Shown in pieces: positions 16,379 through 25,612 of a DNA stretch of 45,820 nucleotides. Below the pieces are notes generated by a model, which saw only the letters and a program-made list of their open reading frames with translations, was not told the origin of the DNA and did no database searches. Every line of letters starts with the position of its first letter. Within the stretch, counting starts at the first letter, position 1. The position numbers and the translations under genes were made by a program. Origin of the DNA: DAISWL01 sp036826375 (GTDB taxonomy: Bacteria; Patescibacteriota; Saccharimonadia; Saccharimonadales; HK-STAS-PATE-42); NCBI GenBank assembly GCA_036826375.1, contig DAISWL010000006.1, positions 1 through 45,820 on the forward strand. Reading direction: 5' to 3'.

Positions 16379-18334
16379 TCAACTATTTACTAAGCTTAAG
16401 GCTTGGGTTAGGCGGGTTTTCACCTCTTCCTTACCCAGCACTGCTATCATCTCGTGTAGCGGCGGGGTAAATTTAGCTCCGGTTAGAGCGTTTCTGAGTA
16501 GGGCAAATAAAATGGCGGGCTTGGTCTCTAAATCTTCTAAGGCCTGGTTAAGTTTAGCCTGAATTGTTTTGGCATCCCACTCATCATCTGGTGTTTGCTG
16601 AATTAAGTTTAAGGCGTGAGTGAGCATGGTTTGGGCTGGTTTTGCCCCGCCTGGCTTCTCTGACACCTCACCCCCAACCCCTCTCCAGCTAGAGAGGGGG
16701 GCAGCTACATTTTTAATTAAGCTTAGTACTGTTTGTATATCACTTTCAATTTGTTGGTTAGTGAATCTGACAAAGGTGATTCCATATTCTTCAATTAGTT
16801 TTTGACGCATAACATCATATAGTTTTTGTTCTTTATCGTTATGGTAGCCACCATCAACTTCAATAACTAATCCTTTTTCTGTATTAAAGAAATCTACTAT
16901 AAATCCATCAATACTATGCTGACGCCTAAACTTAAGCCCTAGTTTAGAATTTCTGATCTGTTGCCAGAGTGCATCTTCAGCTTTAGTTGGGTTCTTACGG
17001 TTATCACGGGCAAGATCTTTAAGTTTAGCCCAAGATTCTTGGTTAGTAGTAAAAGTTTTATCATAGATTTGGTCTACTGAATCAACAGTCGAACTCCCCT
17101 CTCTAGTTGGAGAGGGGTTGGGGGTGAGGTTCTCCAGCCCCTTTACATCTAAAAGTTCTGTTTTAGAAATTTGGGGTTTTTTGAAGAAGAACCAAGTTAG
17201 TTCAGGAATTTCACTCAGTAATTTAAGCCTTTCTTGCACTAAGCTTAAGACTTGCTTTTGGTAGGTTTCGGGGAAGTTAGAGGCTTCAGGGGGAAAGAAA
17301 CTATCTTCAGTGGAATTGTTTTTTTGATTAGATCCTGAATCAAGTTCAGGATGACAATAATTGTAGAGTTCATCTAAGCTTAAGGCACGGATGTGGTGGC
17401 CGTTGATCCATTCTAGCCGTTTTTCATCGTAGTTAGCTCCGGATTTCCCAATTCCTTCAATTGAAAAATCTTTAATTAACTGATCGATTGTGAAAATTTC
17501 TTGGTTATTTCCCTTGCCAGGATTCCAACCAAGTAGTGCTAAAAAGTTAATCAAGCCTTCAATTAAGATGCCCTCATCTAAATACTGCAAGGCTGATTTC
17601 GCTCCATCACGTTTGCCTAACTTCTTTTTCCCACCCGGAGCCATAATCGGCGGAAGAGTAACAAACTTCGGAGGCTTAATCTCTAGCACCTCGTAAAGAT
17701 TAAGATACTTAGGCGTAGATGCTAAAAATTCATCAGTTCTAAAAATATGGGTGATGCCCATTTCGTGATCATCTACAATGTGGCAAAAATTATAAGTGGC
17801 AAAACCATCAGATTTTATTAGGGCAAAATCATCAATTGCCTCCGCTCCGGCAGAAAGATCTCCACGCACTTCATCGTGCCAATCCCATCTTTTGGGGTTA
17901 CTTTTAAGCCTAAGCGAATTTTGGCCATAAACCCAATCTACTTTTCTTTCTTCGGTGATGTAATCTCGGTACAAAAAAGGTTTACGCTTAAGCTTAGCAT
18001 CCTCACGCCAGGCCTCAACCTCTTCTGGAGTAACATTATCAGCATAAGCCAAGCCTTTTTTATGAAGTTCTTCAGCCCATTTTCGGTGAATCTCTTTTCT
18101 TTCAGATTGAAGATAGTATTCATCCCACGTAAAATTAACAGCTTCTAGAGTTTTTTTGATTATTTCAACTCCATTTTCAACTTCTCGTTTTTTATCGGTA
18201 TCTTCAACTCTTAAGATGAAGACTCCATCATTTTGGCGAGCAAGTAGCCAAGCATAAAGAGCAGTGCGAATTGTACCAATGTGGATGTAACCAGTTGGGC
18301 TGGGAGCGATTCTAGTTCTGATTTGTTCTGACAT
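16379..18334 (-). CDS. gltX: Glutamyl-tRNA synthetase with two in-frame insertions
   Basis: At 651 residues it is about 160-180 longer than usual GltX. The catalytic half has RIAPSPTGYIHIGTIRTALY (HIGH motif) and KKKLGKRDGA (KMSKS equivalent). Within the C-terminal anticodon-binding half lie two inserts. One is a HPELDSGS palindrome peptide (about residues 327-335). The other is a DUF559 endonuclease element of about 155 residues (about 402-557). Synthetase sequence resumes at AQTMLTHALNLI and ends normally. The reading frame is intact through both, so the protein is presumably made with the extra domain looping out. A -10 (TATAAT) lies 8 nt before ATG, suggesting a leaderless mRNA. Confidence 0.95.
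   Translation of the reverse strand: MSEQIRTRIAPSPTGYIHIGTIRTALYAWLLARQNDGVFILRVEDTDKKREVENGVEIIKKTLEAVNFTWDEYYLQSERKEIHRKWAEELHKKGLAYADNVTPEEVEAWREDAKLKRKPFLYRDYITEERKVDWVYGQNSLRLKSNPKRWDWHDEVRGDLSAGAEAIDDFALIKSDGFATYNFCHIVDDHEMGITHIFRTDEFLASTPKYLNLYEVLEIKPPKFVTLPPIMAPGGKKKLGKRDGAKSALQYLDEGILIEGLINFLALLGWNPGKGNNQEIFTIDQLIKDFSIEGIGKSGANYDEKRLEWINGHHIRALSLDELYNYCHPELDSGSNQKNNSTEDSFFPPEASNFPETYQKQVLSLVQERLKLLSEIPELTWFFFKKPQISKTELLDVKGLENLTPNPSPTREGSSTVDSVDQIYDKTFTTNQESWAKLKDLARDNRKNPTKAEDALWQQIRNSKLGLKFRRQHSIDGFIVDFFNTEKGLVIEVDGGYHNDKEQKLYDVMRQKLIEEYGITFVRFTNQQIESDIQTVLSLIKNVAAPLSSWRGVGGEVSEKPGGAKPAQTMLTHALNLIQQTPDDEWDAKTIQAKLNQALEDLETKPAILFALLRNALTGAKFTPPLHEMIAVLGKEEVKTRLTQALSLVNS
16665..17130 (-). 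mobile_element. DUF559 endonuclease element with terminal inverted repeats, copy in gltX
   Basis: The 466-bp unit begins and ends with about 34-bp inverted repeats (acctcacccccaacccctct and its complement). Each end also holds a hairpin (CCCCTCTC..GAGAGGGG). It is read in the host frame from LTPNPSPTREG to PLSSWRGVGGEV. The interior encodes a PD-(D/E)xK-like DUF559/Vsr-type domain (LGLKFRRQHSIDGFIVDFF, GLVIEVDGGYH). Read base by base, no difference was seen from the copy in uvrB. No clear target duplication was found. It contains the genome's TTAAGYTTA motif, so it is not a recent foreign arrival. Confidence 0.85.
17331..17355. repeat. Palindromic repeat encoding HPELDSGS, copy 2
   Basis: This is identical to the repeat at 15001-15025 (arms ATCCTGAA/TTCAGGAT). 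It is in frame inside gltX, read as CHPELDSGSNQ, upstream of the DUF559 insertion. Both copies use the same reading frame of the palindrome. Confidence 0.8.
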
Positions 18335-18454
18335 TAAGCTTAATTATAACATGACTAATTTTTGGTGTTATGATCGACCTATCGGAATTTTTGCGTAAGT
18401 CGAGTATACTTAAGTTAAGTTTAAGCACTTTAGGGTGAACATCAGGAGGGTTTG

Positions 18455-20194
18455 ATGGTGAAAATAAAAACTAATCTAACTATTGCCATATTAAGTTTAG
18501 CGGTTTTGATTGGCGTGGTAGCTCCAGTTTATGCAGATAACGTTCCCGAGGCAGAATTTAAGGATAGGAGATCTTTAATTGTTAAGCTTAAAGATAATTT
18601 TTCTACCGATGAAAAAGAAGATTCAATCATCATTAAACTTAAGAATGAATCTGACGATCAGGCAACCTTAGAAGCTCTTGATGCCTCTGAAGTGAATGAT
18701 CAACATTTAGATGATGGAGCGATTGTTATTAAGCCAGAAGGCTCACAATCTGCTCAAGAATTATTAGATGATGCTAAAAAAGATAGCAACGTTAAATACG
18801 CTGAGCCGAATAATAAGCTTAAGGCTAGTTTTATTCCTAATGATTCCCTCTACCCGCAGCAGTGGCATCTGCCAAAAGTTAAAGCTAATGCAGCCTGGGA
18901 TTTAAAACCTGGTGGATATGGCCCGATTGCAGTAATTGATACGGGGGCTGATACTGATCATCCCGATTTAGTTGGTCGCCTAAACTTGAACTTAGATTAC
19001 GATTTTGTGAACTCAGATAATAATGCCGAAGATGATAATGGACATGGTACTTTTACGGCTGGCTTAATTTCTGCCAGTATTAATAACGGAGCTGGCGTTG
19101 CCGGAATCAGCGAGCAGGCATCTATTATTCCTCTAAAAGTTTTAGATGCTAACGGCGAAGGGTATGAATCTGATGTCGCCTCCGCCATCATCTACGCTAC
19201 TGATAATGGAGCTAAAATTATCAACTTAAGCTTAGGAGGAAACACTCAATCGCAAACCTTATTAGATGCCATCAACTATGCCAATAACGCCGGATTAGTT
19301 GTAGTGGCGGCATCTGGTAATGATGGCGCTCCTAATGTTAGTTACCCCGCAGCCTACCCTGGTGTAGTTGCGGTAGGAGCCACTGATCAGAATGATCAAA
19401 AGGCCAGTTTTAGCAACTGGGGTTCTGGCTTAGATGTTATGGCTCCGGGCACCGGGATAATATCTACTTATATTGGTGGAGGATATGCGTCATCTAATGG
19501 GACATCTGCTTCTGCCCCAATAGTAGCTGGCGGATTAAGCTTAATGATGTCTAGCGGAAACATCTCAAAAACTGAAGCAATAAATAAATTAAAAACTACC
19601 AGCGATAAAGTTGGTCCTCAAGCTTATGATGCAGGCGGGTATAACGATTATTACGGCTATGGGAGGCTTAACGTTTTAAGCTTAAGCAACAGCACTACAG
19701 TTGTTACGCCGCCTCCGCCCTTAAGCTTAACGCCTGTTTACAGATTCTGGTCTAGTACATATAATCATCATTTTTATACTGCTAGTTTAGCAGAAAAAAA
19801 CCATGTTATAGCCACCTGGCCTAACGTTTGGAGTTATGAATCAATAGCCTACTACGTTGTTCCGCTAAACGGAGGAAGTTGCCCTGATGGTTTGAGTAAG
19901 GTTTATCGTTTCTGGTCAGGATCTTTCAATGGTCACTTTTACACTGCTAGTGAAATTGAAAAGAATTACGTTATAGCCACTTGGCCTAACGTTTGGAGCT
20001 ATGAAGGCGCTCAGTACTGCGTATCTCAAAATCAACATAGCCAGCTCAACACTCAAGTTTATCGTTTCTGGTCAGGATCCTTCAACGGTCACTTTTACAC
20101 CTCAAGCTCGGCAGAAAAAAACCATGTTATAGCCACCTGGCCTAACGTTTGGAGTTATGAAGGCGGAGTTTTTTGGGTTGCTGGATCTCAATAA
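18455..20194 (+). CDS. Secreted subtilisin-like protease with three C-terminal DUF5648 repeats
   Basis: The start is ATG 18455, 5 nt after AGGAGG (a TTG one codon earlier is possible). A signal peptide (IAILSLAVLIGVVAPVYA) precedes a fervidolysin-like propeptide of about 100 residues. The S8 catalytic domain has the triad Asp (AVIDTGADTDHPDL), His (DDNGHGTFTAG) and Ser (NGTSASAPIVAG). After a proline-rich linker come three 40-50 residue repeats (VYRFWS..HFYTAS..EKN.VIATWPNVWSYE), the DUF5648 type often found on surface enzymes. A role in digesting host or environmental proteins is inferred. It is transcribed divergently from gltX. Confidence 0.9.
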   Translation: MVKIKTNLTIAILSLAVLIGVVAPVYADNVPEAEFKDRRSLIVKLKDNFSTDEKEDSIIIKLKNESDDQATLEALDASEVNDQHLDDGAIVIKPEGSQSAQELLDDAKKDSNVKYAEPNNKLKASFIPNDSLYPQQWHLPKVKANAAWDLKPGGYGPIAVIDTGADTDHPDLVGRLNLNLDYDFVNSDNNAEDDNGHGTFTAGLISASINNGAGVAGISEQASIIPLKVLDANGEGYESDVASAIIYATDNGAKIINLSLGGNTQSQTLLDAINYANNAGLVVVAASGNDGAPNVSYPAAYPGVVAVGATDQNDQKASFSNWGSGLDVMAPGTGIISTYIGGGYASSNGTSASAPIVAGGLSLMMSSGNISKTEAINKLKTTSDKVGPQAYDAGGYNDYYGYGRLNVLSLSNSTTVVTPPPPLSLTPVYRFWSSTYNHHFYTASLAEKNHVIATWPNVWSYESIAYYVVPLNGGSCPDGLSKVYRFWSGSFNGHFYTASEIEKNYVIATWPNVWSYEGAQYCVSQNQHSQLNTQVYRFWSGSFNGHFYTSSSAEKNHVIATWPNVWSYEGGVFWVAGSQ

Positions 20195-20267
20195 GCTTAG
20201 GCAAAATCTATTTTTTGTTGTATAATTAGTTAAACTTAAATTTAAAAAAGCTAAAAAGGAATTTATT

Positions 20268-22079
20268 TTGAAAACATCTGATATCAGAAACATTGCTATT
20301 ATTGCGCACGTAGATCACGGTAAAACTACTCTTGTAGATGGGCTGCTAAAACAGAGTAACACTTTCCGCCATAACCAATCTGAAATGGATCAAAGCTTAA
20401 TTATGGATAAGCTAGAGCAAGAAAGAGAGCGCGGAATTACCATTAAGGCTAAAATTACCGCTGTTAATCGTGATCATTTTAAGTTTAATATTATAGATAC
20501 ACCTGGTCACGCCGATTTTGGAGGCGAAGTTGAACGAACTCTAGGAATGGCTGATGGTTGCATTTTGGTTGTAGATGCCCAAGAAGGCCCAATGCCTCAA
20601 ACAAAATTCGTGTTGAAAAAGGCCTTAAGCTTAGGTTTGAAACCGATTTTAGTAATCAATAAAATAGATAAAGAAGGAGCTAGAGTAGCTCAAGTTGAAG
20701 ATGAAGTTTCTAATCTGTTTCTAGAACTTGCAGTTGATGAAGATCAACTCCACTACCCAACTTATTATGCAATTGGCCGTGATGGCAAGGCGTGGGAATC
20801 TATGCCCGAAGATCCAAACCAACCAGCAGATTTGGGCCCAATTTTTAATGCTATTGAAACTAAAATCCCCCACCCTAGTGTTAGCGAAGGTGAAACTCAG
20901 ATGCTAGTAACATCTTTAGAATGGGATAACTACAAGGGTAAATACGCAGTTGGTAAAATTAACCGCGGGCAAATTCAGAAATCTCAACAATTAAGTTTAG
21001 TTAAAAAAGATGGATCTGAGGTTAAGTTTAAGGTAGATAATTTATTCACCTACCGTGGGTTAATCAAAGAAGAAGCCGAAGCTGCATGTGCCGGAGATAT
21101 AGTGGCCATAACTGGAGCCGAGGTGGCAGAAATTGGCGAAACTATTTGTAGTCAAAATCAGATTGAAGCTCTGCCGATTATAGAGGTTGAACCTCCAACA
21201 CTGAAGATGTACATGGGGCCTAACACCTCTCCATTCAAAAATAAAGAGGGCGATAAAACCACTAGCCGGCAAATTGGAGATCGACTTAACCGAGAACTAG
21301 AAACTAACGTAAGTTTAAGAGTGGAGGCAGAATCGATAGGATTTTTAGTTAGCGGAAGAGGTGAACTGCATCTTTCAGTTTTGATAGAAGATTTACGCCG
21401 CGAAGGTTTTGAACTTGAGGTTGGACGTCCCCAAGCTGTAATTCGTGAAGAAGATGGCCAAAAGTTAGAGCCGGTTGAAGAGCTAACAATAGAAGTAGCT
21501 CAAGAATTTGTTGGGGCCGTTCAAACAGAATTAGGAGCCAGACGTGCGATCCAGAAATCTCAAGAGATGTCACTACACGGAACCAGAATGGTTTTTGAGC
21601 TCCCCACCCGCGCTTTAATTGGCTTACGCGGGCTTTTACTTACTGCTACCAAGGGCACAATCATCATGAGTTCGCTTAACAGTGGATGGCAACCACTGGG
21701 TGCTAAACTTAATCAAACTAGAAATGGCGCCCTAATCAGTTTTGAAAGCGGAGTTTCAACTCCTTATGCTTTGCAATCCGCAGAAGCCAGGGGTATCTTA
21801 TTTATAGGCCCAGGTGAAAATGTTTATGAAGGTCAAGTTGTAGGTATTAACGGACGTAGTGAAGATTTAGAAATCAACATCTGCAAAGCTAAACACTTAA
21901 CTAATATGCGCGCCAGCGGCAGCGATGGAACTGTGCAGTTAACCCCCGCTACTCGCTTAAGTTTAGAGCAATCTCTAGATTTTTTGGAAGATGACGAATT
22001 GCTAGAGGTTACGCCAAAATCGTTAAGGCTAAGAAAAAGATATTTAACGCAAAATGAGCGGAAGAAGCATAAGCGGTAG
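20268..22079 (+). CDS. typA: TypA/BipA ribosome-associated GTPase
   Basis: At 603 residues it is full length for TypA. G1 is AHVDHGKTT, G2 ERERGITIKAK, G3 DTPGHADFGGEVER and G4 NKIDKEGAR. Domains II, III and the BipA-specific C terminus (NSGWQPLGAKLNQTRNGALISFESG) are present. It binds the ribosome and helps 50S assembly under stress. The start is TTG at 20268, 7 nt after AAAAGGA, with no better ATG in frame. The -10 TATAAT at about 20221 is followed directly by a signature motif. Confidence 0.95.
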   Translation: MKTSDIRNIAIIAHVDHGKTTLVDGLLKQSNTFRHNQSEMDQSLIMDKLEQERERGITIKAKITAVNRDHFKFNIIDTPGHADFGGEVERTLGMADGCILVVDAQEGPMPQTKFVLKKALSLGLKPILVINKIDKEGARVAQVEDEVSNLFLELAVDEDQLHYPTYYAIGRDGKAWESMPEDPNQPADLGPIFNAIETKIPHPSVSEGETQMLVTSLEWDNYKGKYAVGKINRGQIQKSQQLSLVKKDGSEVKFKVDNLFTYRGLIKEEAEAACAGDIVAITGAEVAEIGETICSQNQIEALPIIEVEPPTLKMYMGPNTSPFKNKEGDKTTSRQIGDRLNRELETNVSLRVEAESIGFLVSGRGELHLSVLIEDLRREGFELEVGRPQAVIREEDGQKLEPVEELTIEVAQEFVGAVQTELGARRAIQKSQEMSLHGTRMVFELPTRALIGLRGLLLTATKGTIIMSSLNSGWQPLGAKLNQTRNGALISFESGVSTPYALQSAEARGILFIGPGENVYEGQVVGINGRSEDLEINICKAKHLTNMRASGSDGTVQLTPATRLSLEQSLDFLEDDELLEVTPKSLRLRKRYLTQNERKKHKR

Positions 22080-22080
22080 C

Positions 22081-22109
22081 TTGACAAAATACTTGATTAT
22101 TGCTATACT
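22081..22109 (+). promoter_or_regulatory. Strong sigma70-type promoter
   Basis: TTGACA (22081-22086), a 17-bp spacer and TATACT (22104-22109). It begins just after the typA stop codon and drives the small membrane-protein gene at 22152. Confidence 0.8.
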
Positions 22110-22151
22110 ACAACAGTTAAGCAAATTTAAATCACCTAAGGAGAAATATTT

Positions 22152-22559
22152 ATGTCAAGATTTACTGAAAGAGGTAGAGGGCTTTTAAAAAGAGTTGGAG
22201 ATCCAGTTTTTTTAGAAAAAGTCGCAACAATTGCGGGGGGGGTAGCAACACTAGCCACAGCTGGATCCGCAATAGGAAGACATCTAAAAGAGTATAATCA
22301 AGGGGAACGCCCTGATGATAAATCTGGTCGGGTCCTGGGCCTCTTAAGTTTAGGCGCAGCTGTTGCATCGGAAATTGGCGGAACTAGTGGTTCCTTACAA
22401 AATTTTGGCCAGTTTACGCCGGCAGCAAAAAGACAGGCGTTACTGGATGCCGCCATAGAAAGAGCCAACTCCATAGGGGATGAAGCTAGAGAGAAAATAG
22501 CATCTCTTGCTGGAGATGAAAACTCTGAATTAGTTATTGATACAGAAACTGTTGATTGA
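22152..22559 (+). CDS. Small unrecognised membrane-associated protein
   Basis: At 135 residues it has AAGGAG upstream of ATG. Two glycine/alanine-rich hydrophobic segments are visible: about residues 25-42 (ATIAGGVATLATAGSAIG) and 61-76 (VLGLLSLGAAVASEIGG). The ends are charged (basic N terminus SRFTERGRGLLKR, acidic C terminus). No family was recognised. It has its own strong promoter and a terminator shared with the antisense RNA downstream. One signature motif occurs (cttaagttta, within LLSLG). Confidence 0.6.
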   Translation: MSRFTERGRGLLKRVGDPVFLEKVATIAGGVATLATAGSAIGRHLKEYNQGERPDDKSGRVLGLLSLGAAVASEIGGTSGSLQNFGQFTPAAKRQALLDAAIERANSIGDEAREKIASLAGDENSELVIDTETVD

Positions 22560-22607
22560 TTTTAATTTTTGGGCCCAATACGAAGATACTATTTTTATCT
22601 CTAGAAA

Positions 22608-23042
22608 CTAAAAACACCCGAGCTTGGCGGCCCGGGTGTTTTAGATCTGGTTGCATTCTTGTTCTTGCAGTCACTCTCGCGAAAATGTGACAGGCCTGCC
22701 AAGGCCTTTTCTATTAGAACAACAGCTTGTTTGCCTCAGACGAGGCCTCCGAAGAGAGAACTTAGTTCAAGCTGTGCTTTTAGCGGATAAAATCCAAAGA
22801 ATACGAAAACGTATGCGCGTTTTTTAAATTTGGTACCAAATCGTGGAATTCACCCACGGTTACGCCGTGTTGGGTGGTAAAACCAAAACCAAACTAAAAG
22901 CTTTCTGCACTTATATTCAAATGTACGAAGCCTCAACAAGTGAGTAGTTTTTTAAAAACCTTAGACGAATCCTCAGTTAATCAAAAGCTGAAACCCTTGT
23001 TTTAAGCTTAGCAGATCGACTCCTTTCAAAAAGCATTCGATC
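22608..23042 (-). ncRNA. Unidentified structured RNA of about 430 nt
   Basis: The minus strand has a clean promoter (TTGACA complement of 23072-23077, 17-bp spacer, TAGTAT complement of 23049-23054). It ends at a GC-rich terminator at 22610-22643. No ORF of note lies between. The RNA has many local hairpins, for example ACAGCTTG..CAAGCTGT enclosing CTCTTCGGAG and GCCTCGTCTGAGGC, CACGGCGTAACCGTG, ATACGTTTTCGTAT, and GTCAC..GTGAC. I looked for tmRNA (no alanine tag ORF, no T-arm with CCA end), SRP RNA and RNase P RNA cores and found none. It may still be a diverged form of a known RNA. Confidence 0.6.
22610..22643. terminator. Bidirectional intrinsic terminator
   Basis: The stem is AAAACACCCG / CGGGTGTTTT with a T-run on each strand. 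It serves the 22152 gene from the left and the unidentified RNA from the right. Confidence 0.85.
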
Positions 23043-23048
23043 AATTTA

Positions 23049-23077
23049 ATACTAACAGAACATAAAACTGCTGTCAA
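23049..23077 (-). promoter_or_regulatory. Promoter of the unidentified RNA
   Basis: On the minus strand this is TTGACA, 17 bp, TAGTAT. It lies in AT-rich DNA. The rest of the gap to 23253 contains no gene that I can see, only AT-rich sequence and AAAGGAG for the next gene. Confidence 0.75.
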
Positions 23078-23253
23078 CAAATTGTTATAAAACAATAGTT
23101 ATTTAAATGTCATTCTGTAATGAATCTAAATAGTATTAATTCCATAAAAATACAAATATAGTTTTGTATAATTACTTATGCTTGTATGATGATACTAATT
23201 ATAGTAAAATATGAATTAAATGTTTAGTATAGGTTAGAAAGGAGATCATAACA

Positions 23254-24294
23254 ATGGGCGATAGTGTAGTTAATCAAGAAGCCCACCCCGAATTCGGTAC
23301 TGAGGCTCAACCCGAGCTACCGGGGCGAAAAGAATTAGCCTGGATAAAAAGAGGGGTTATACTAGGCCATCTTATTGGGTGGCTAGAGGGGCGGCGAGGT
23401 GATAGTCTAAGTCTTTCTATGGGGGAACGAGTTGCAGCAAAAGCATTGGCTTTGGTATTGAGTCAAAACAGGGATGCCATCTCCCCTGAATTGCTTAATG
23501 AATGCAATGTAGTGGCGGAAACCGATAGTAGCGATGCCCAGATACCCTCACGCCGGGAGCAGAATATTGATTTAGCCATGCATGCTAGCCAGCGTATAGA
23601 AAGAATGCCCTTATTATTTCGGTGGTGGTTTAGAAGGAATTCCGCAGGAGGAAATGGCGTTACCGGAGATGACTATATAAATGCGTTAGCTAGATGGGAT
23701 AACCTTAAAGATATATTACGATTATCGTTTAAAGTTATACCGGCGATAGGCTTATTGGGTTTGGTTGGGTATGGTGGATATAAGCTTGGGGATTCAGACG
23801 ATAGCGTGGACCTGCGAGCAGTGGAACAAAATGCCTGGGAGAATAACACAACTGGGTTAAGAACGCCTACGGATAAAGGTTTACTGTTTAATGAAGGTCA
23901 GAGATATTTAGATTTATCACGTCGAGATATCGGTACCGGAGGGTTTAATGAGGGAACACTGGAGGGACCAGTTATTGGTTTTGGTCTACGTCTACCCGGA
24001 AAAGACGGCTCGGATTCATGGCTGCCGCAGCCACCAGCTGGTTCTGAATGGGCGGTTGGCAACATGAGAGGTACTGAAGTTGCATTTCCGATACCCGCTA
24101 CGACAGGTGATTCAAAGTTAAGACCGGAAGTAACTGCTACATTCAAGGAGTGTGCTGATGGCAGCACTTTAGTTTTTGCACCTACCTCCGGCGAGACGGT
24201 AGTAGCGGGGACTCTGGACTCAGTATCCCCAGAATTAGCCTCGAATGTGGAGTCGGGCGAAGCAGTACTTAAACCGAGCGATAGCTGCCCATAG
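23254..24294 (+). CDS. Unrecognised single-pass membrane protein
   Basis: At 346 residues, AAAGGAG lies 8 nt before ATG. About 150 residues of cytoplasmic, charged sequence precede one membrane span (about residues 156-176, KVIPAIGLLGLVGYGGYKLG). An extracellular part of about 170 residues follows (GLRLPGKDGSDSWLPQPPAG, TATFKECADGSTLVFAPTSG), ending in a C-terminal Cys. No family was recognised. It is the first of a run of plus-strand genes with similar topology. The codon mix is richer in GC-ending codons than in core genes, and the signature motif is nearly absent. Confidence 0.6.
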   Translation: MGDSVVNQEAHPEFGTEAQPELPGRKELAWIKRGVILGHLIGWLEGRRGDSLSLSMGERVAAKALALVLSQNRDAISPELLNECNVVAETDSSDAQIPSRREQNIDLAMHASQRIERMPLLFRWWFRRNSAGGNGVTGDDYINALARWDNLKDILRLSFKVIPAIGLLGLVGYGGYKLGDSDDSVDLRAVEQNAWENNTTGLRTPTDKGLLFNEGQRYLDLSRRDIGTGGFNEGTLEGPVIGFGLRLPGKDGSDSWLPQPPAGSEWAVGNMRGTEVAFPIPATTGDSKLRPEVTATFKECADGSTLVFAPTSGETVVAGTLDSVSPELASNVESGEAVLKPSDSCP

Positions 24295-24339
24295 TTTTTA
24301 AGTTTAATTTTTATAAGAAGGATATTTATAGGTACGCTT

Positions 24340-24984
24340 ATGACGAAATCGCCAGAATCACGAGCCTCACGTACATTTAAATCAATTTCAATGTGGGGTA
24401 TTTTAGGTTTTATTTGCTCTGGGATCTTGGTTTATAACCAAGATGGGCTTTCAAGCTGGTTTACTGAAAATGAAATAAGCCATTTAGGCAGGATGCCAGT
24501 GGTAGATGATGAGGGCACTCCCTTAGTTATTAGGGCTTATCTACCCAACTGGGGTAAAGGGGAAACCCTTAGATTATCTGCAGCAGCTCTGATAGATATG
24601 GCGTCTGTTGCTAGTCGATCATCGGTTTCTATGTATGAGAGCCCTGTCAGCGGGGAGGAAATGCCAGTGCTCCATCTCGGTACTAGCTATAATGATGTGG
24701 GAGGTCAGCCGATAGATGCAATTGAATCCTCCAGCACTTGCCAACCACTTGCAGAAGACTGCTTGCCTAAAAGCGTCTCAATACCTCCGTCAGATGTAGA
24801 CGCTATCGTAGCTAGATGTTTCGCTATAAACCCAGATGCGAGATCTACTTTAAATAAAACTACTCTCAATAATTTTAGAACATATTTTGGGGTAGACCTC
24901 AGTTTCAAGCTTAACTCTACCCCCACTAAGGCAATCTCTCGATTGAAAGGTATGGAATGCCATGCTAGTTTGGGGGGGAGATAA
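24340..24984 (+). CDS. Unrecognised single-pass exported protein
   Basis: At 214 residues it has a short basic N terminus and then a membrane segment (about residues 16-32, SMWGILGFICSGILVYN). An exported domain follows with Cys residues in STCQPLAEDCLPKS, ARCFAINPD and GMECHAS. No family was recognised. It starts 45 bp after the previous gene and overlaps the upstream region of the next one. Confidence 0.6.
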   Translation: MTKSPESRASRTFKSISMWGILGFICSGILVYNQDGLSSWFTENEISHLGRMPVVDDEGTPLVIRAYLPNWGKGETLRLSAAALIDMASVASRSSVSMYESPVSGEEMPVLHLGTSYNDVGGQPIDAIESSSTCQPLAEDCLPKSVSIPPSDVDAIVARCFAINPDARSTLNKTTLNNFRTYFGVDLSFKLNSTPTKAISRLKGMECHASLGGR

Positions 24985-24988
24985 AATT

Positions 24989-25612
24989 ATGTCCAGCCCT
25001 GATAGTGAAGTAGAAGCAACGGTCGATAGACTATTAGATCTGACTGAGAGTCTTAAAGATATCTCTTCAGGTATTTATGCAATATTGGCAGAAGCTCATC
25101 AGGCTAGAGGTAGGCAATCTGGTTGGCTCGGCAGGCTTGTAGTGGGGGCATCATTTTTAACAGGATTTCTGTGTACAGGGGATAGCACTAGGGTTGTCGG
25201 TACAGTTTTAGAAGGAGGCCCAGCAGTTTTATCTGATTCAGCCAGATACCCGGCAGATTATGGAGATGAAAGTAGAGGTGATCTGGCAGCAAAATTGGGT
25301 ACGTTTAAATATCTTCAATTGGCTTGCGTCCAATTGGATAGTGGCGATGGTCCTCCAGTTTGCGTGCAGTTTGATTTTGGTGATAAAACAGCGAGTTACT
25401 ATTCATTAGATGGTGCATCTGCAGAAGAAGTTGCCCTAAGGGTGGCTGGTTCTCCGGGCGGGTGCTCCGAATTTAGGAGACAAGTTGATGAATCTTTAAA
25501 GCCAGATATTAGTGGCCCCTTAGAATTAGATATTGTGCCCTTTATACCAGCTGACGGCAAAACCCTATTGCCATCGTCAAAGACCGGACAATCAGTTGGG
25601 GGCAACTGCTAA
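24989..25612 (+). CDS. Unrecognised small exported or membrane protein
   Basis: The start at ATG 24989 is chosen because GGGGGGAG sits 9 nt upstream; an earlier in-frame ATG at 24962 has no such site. The resulting 207 residues begin with a short acidic coil (EVEATVDRLLDLTESLKDI). A membrane segment follows (WLGRLVVGASFLTGFLC), then an exported domain with Cys in LACVQLDSGDGPPVCVQFDF. No family was recognised. Its TAA overlaps the ATG of the wall-hydrolase gene (TAATG), so translation of the two is coupled. Confidence 0.6.
   Translation: MSSPDSEVEATVDRLLDLTESLKDISSGIYAILAEAHQARGRQSGWLGRLVVGASFLTGFLCTGDSTRVVGTVLEGGPAVLSDSARYPADYGDESRGDLAAKLGTFKYLQLACVQLDSGDGPPVCVQFDFGDKTASYYSLDGASAEEVALRVAGSPGGCSEFRRQVDESLKPDISGPLELDIVPFIPADGKTLLPSSKTGQSVGGNC

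Noticed and set aside
16665..17130. Intein in gltX or uvrB
   Set aside because: There are no splice-junction residues or Hint-domain blocks, and the ends are inverted repeats.
22608..23042. tmRNA
   Set aside because: No tag reading frame ending in an Ala-Leu-Ala-like peptide and no tRNA-like 3' end with CCA could be found.
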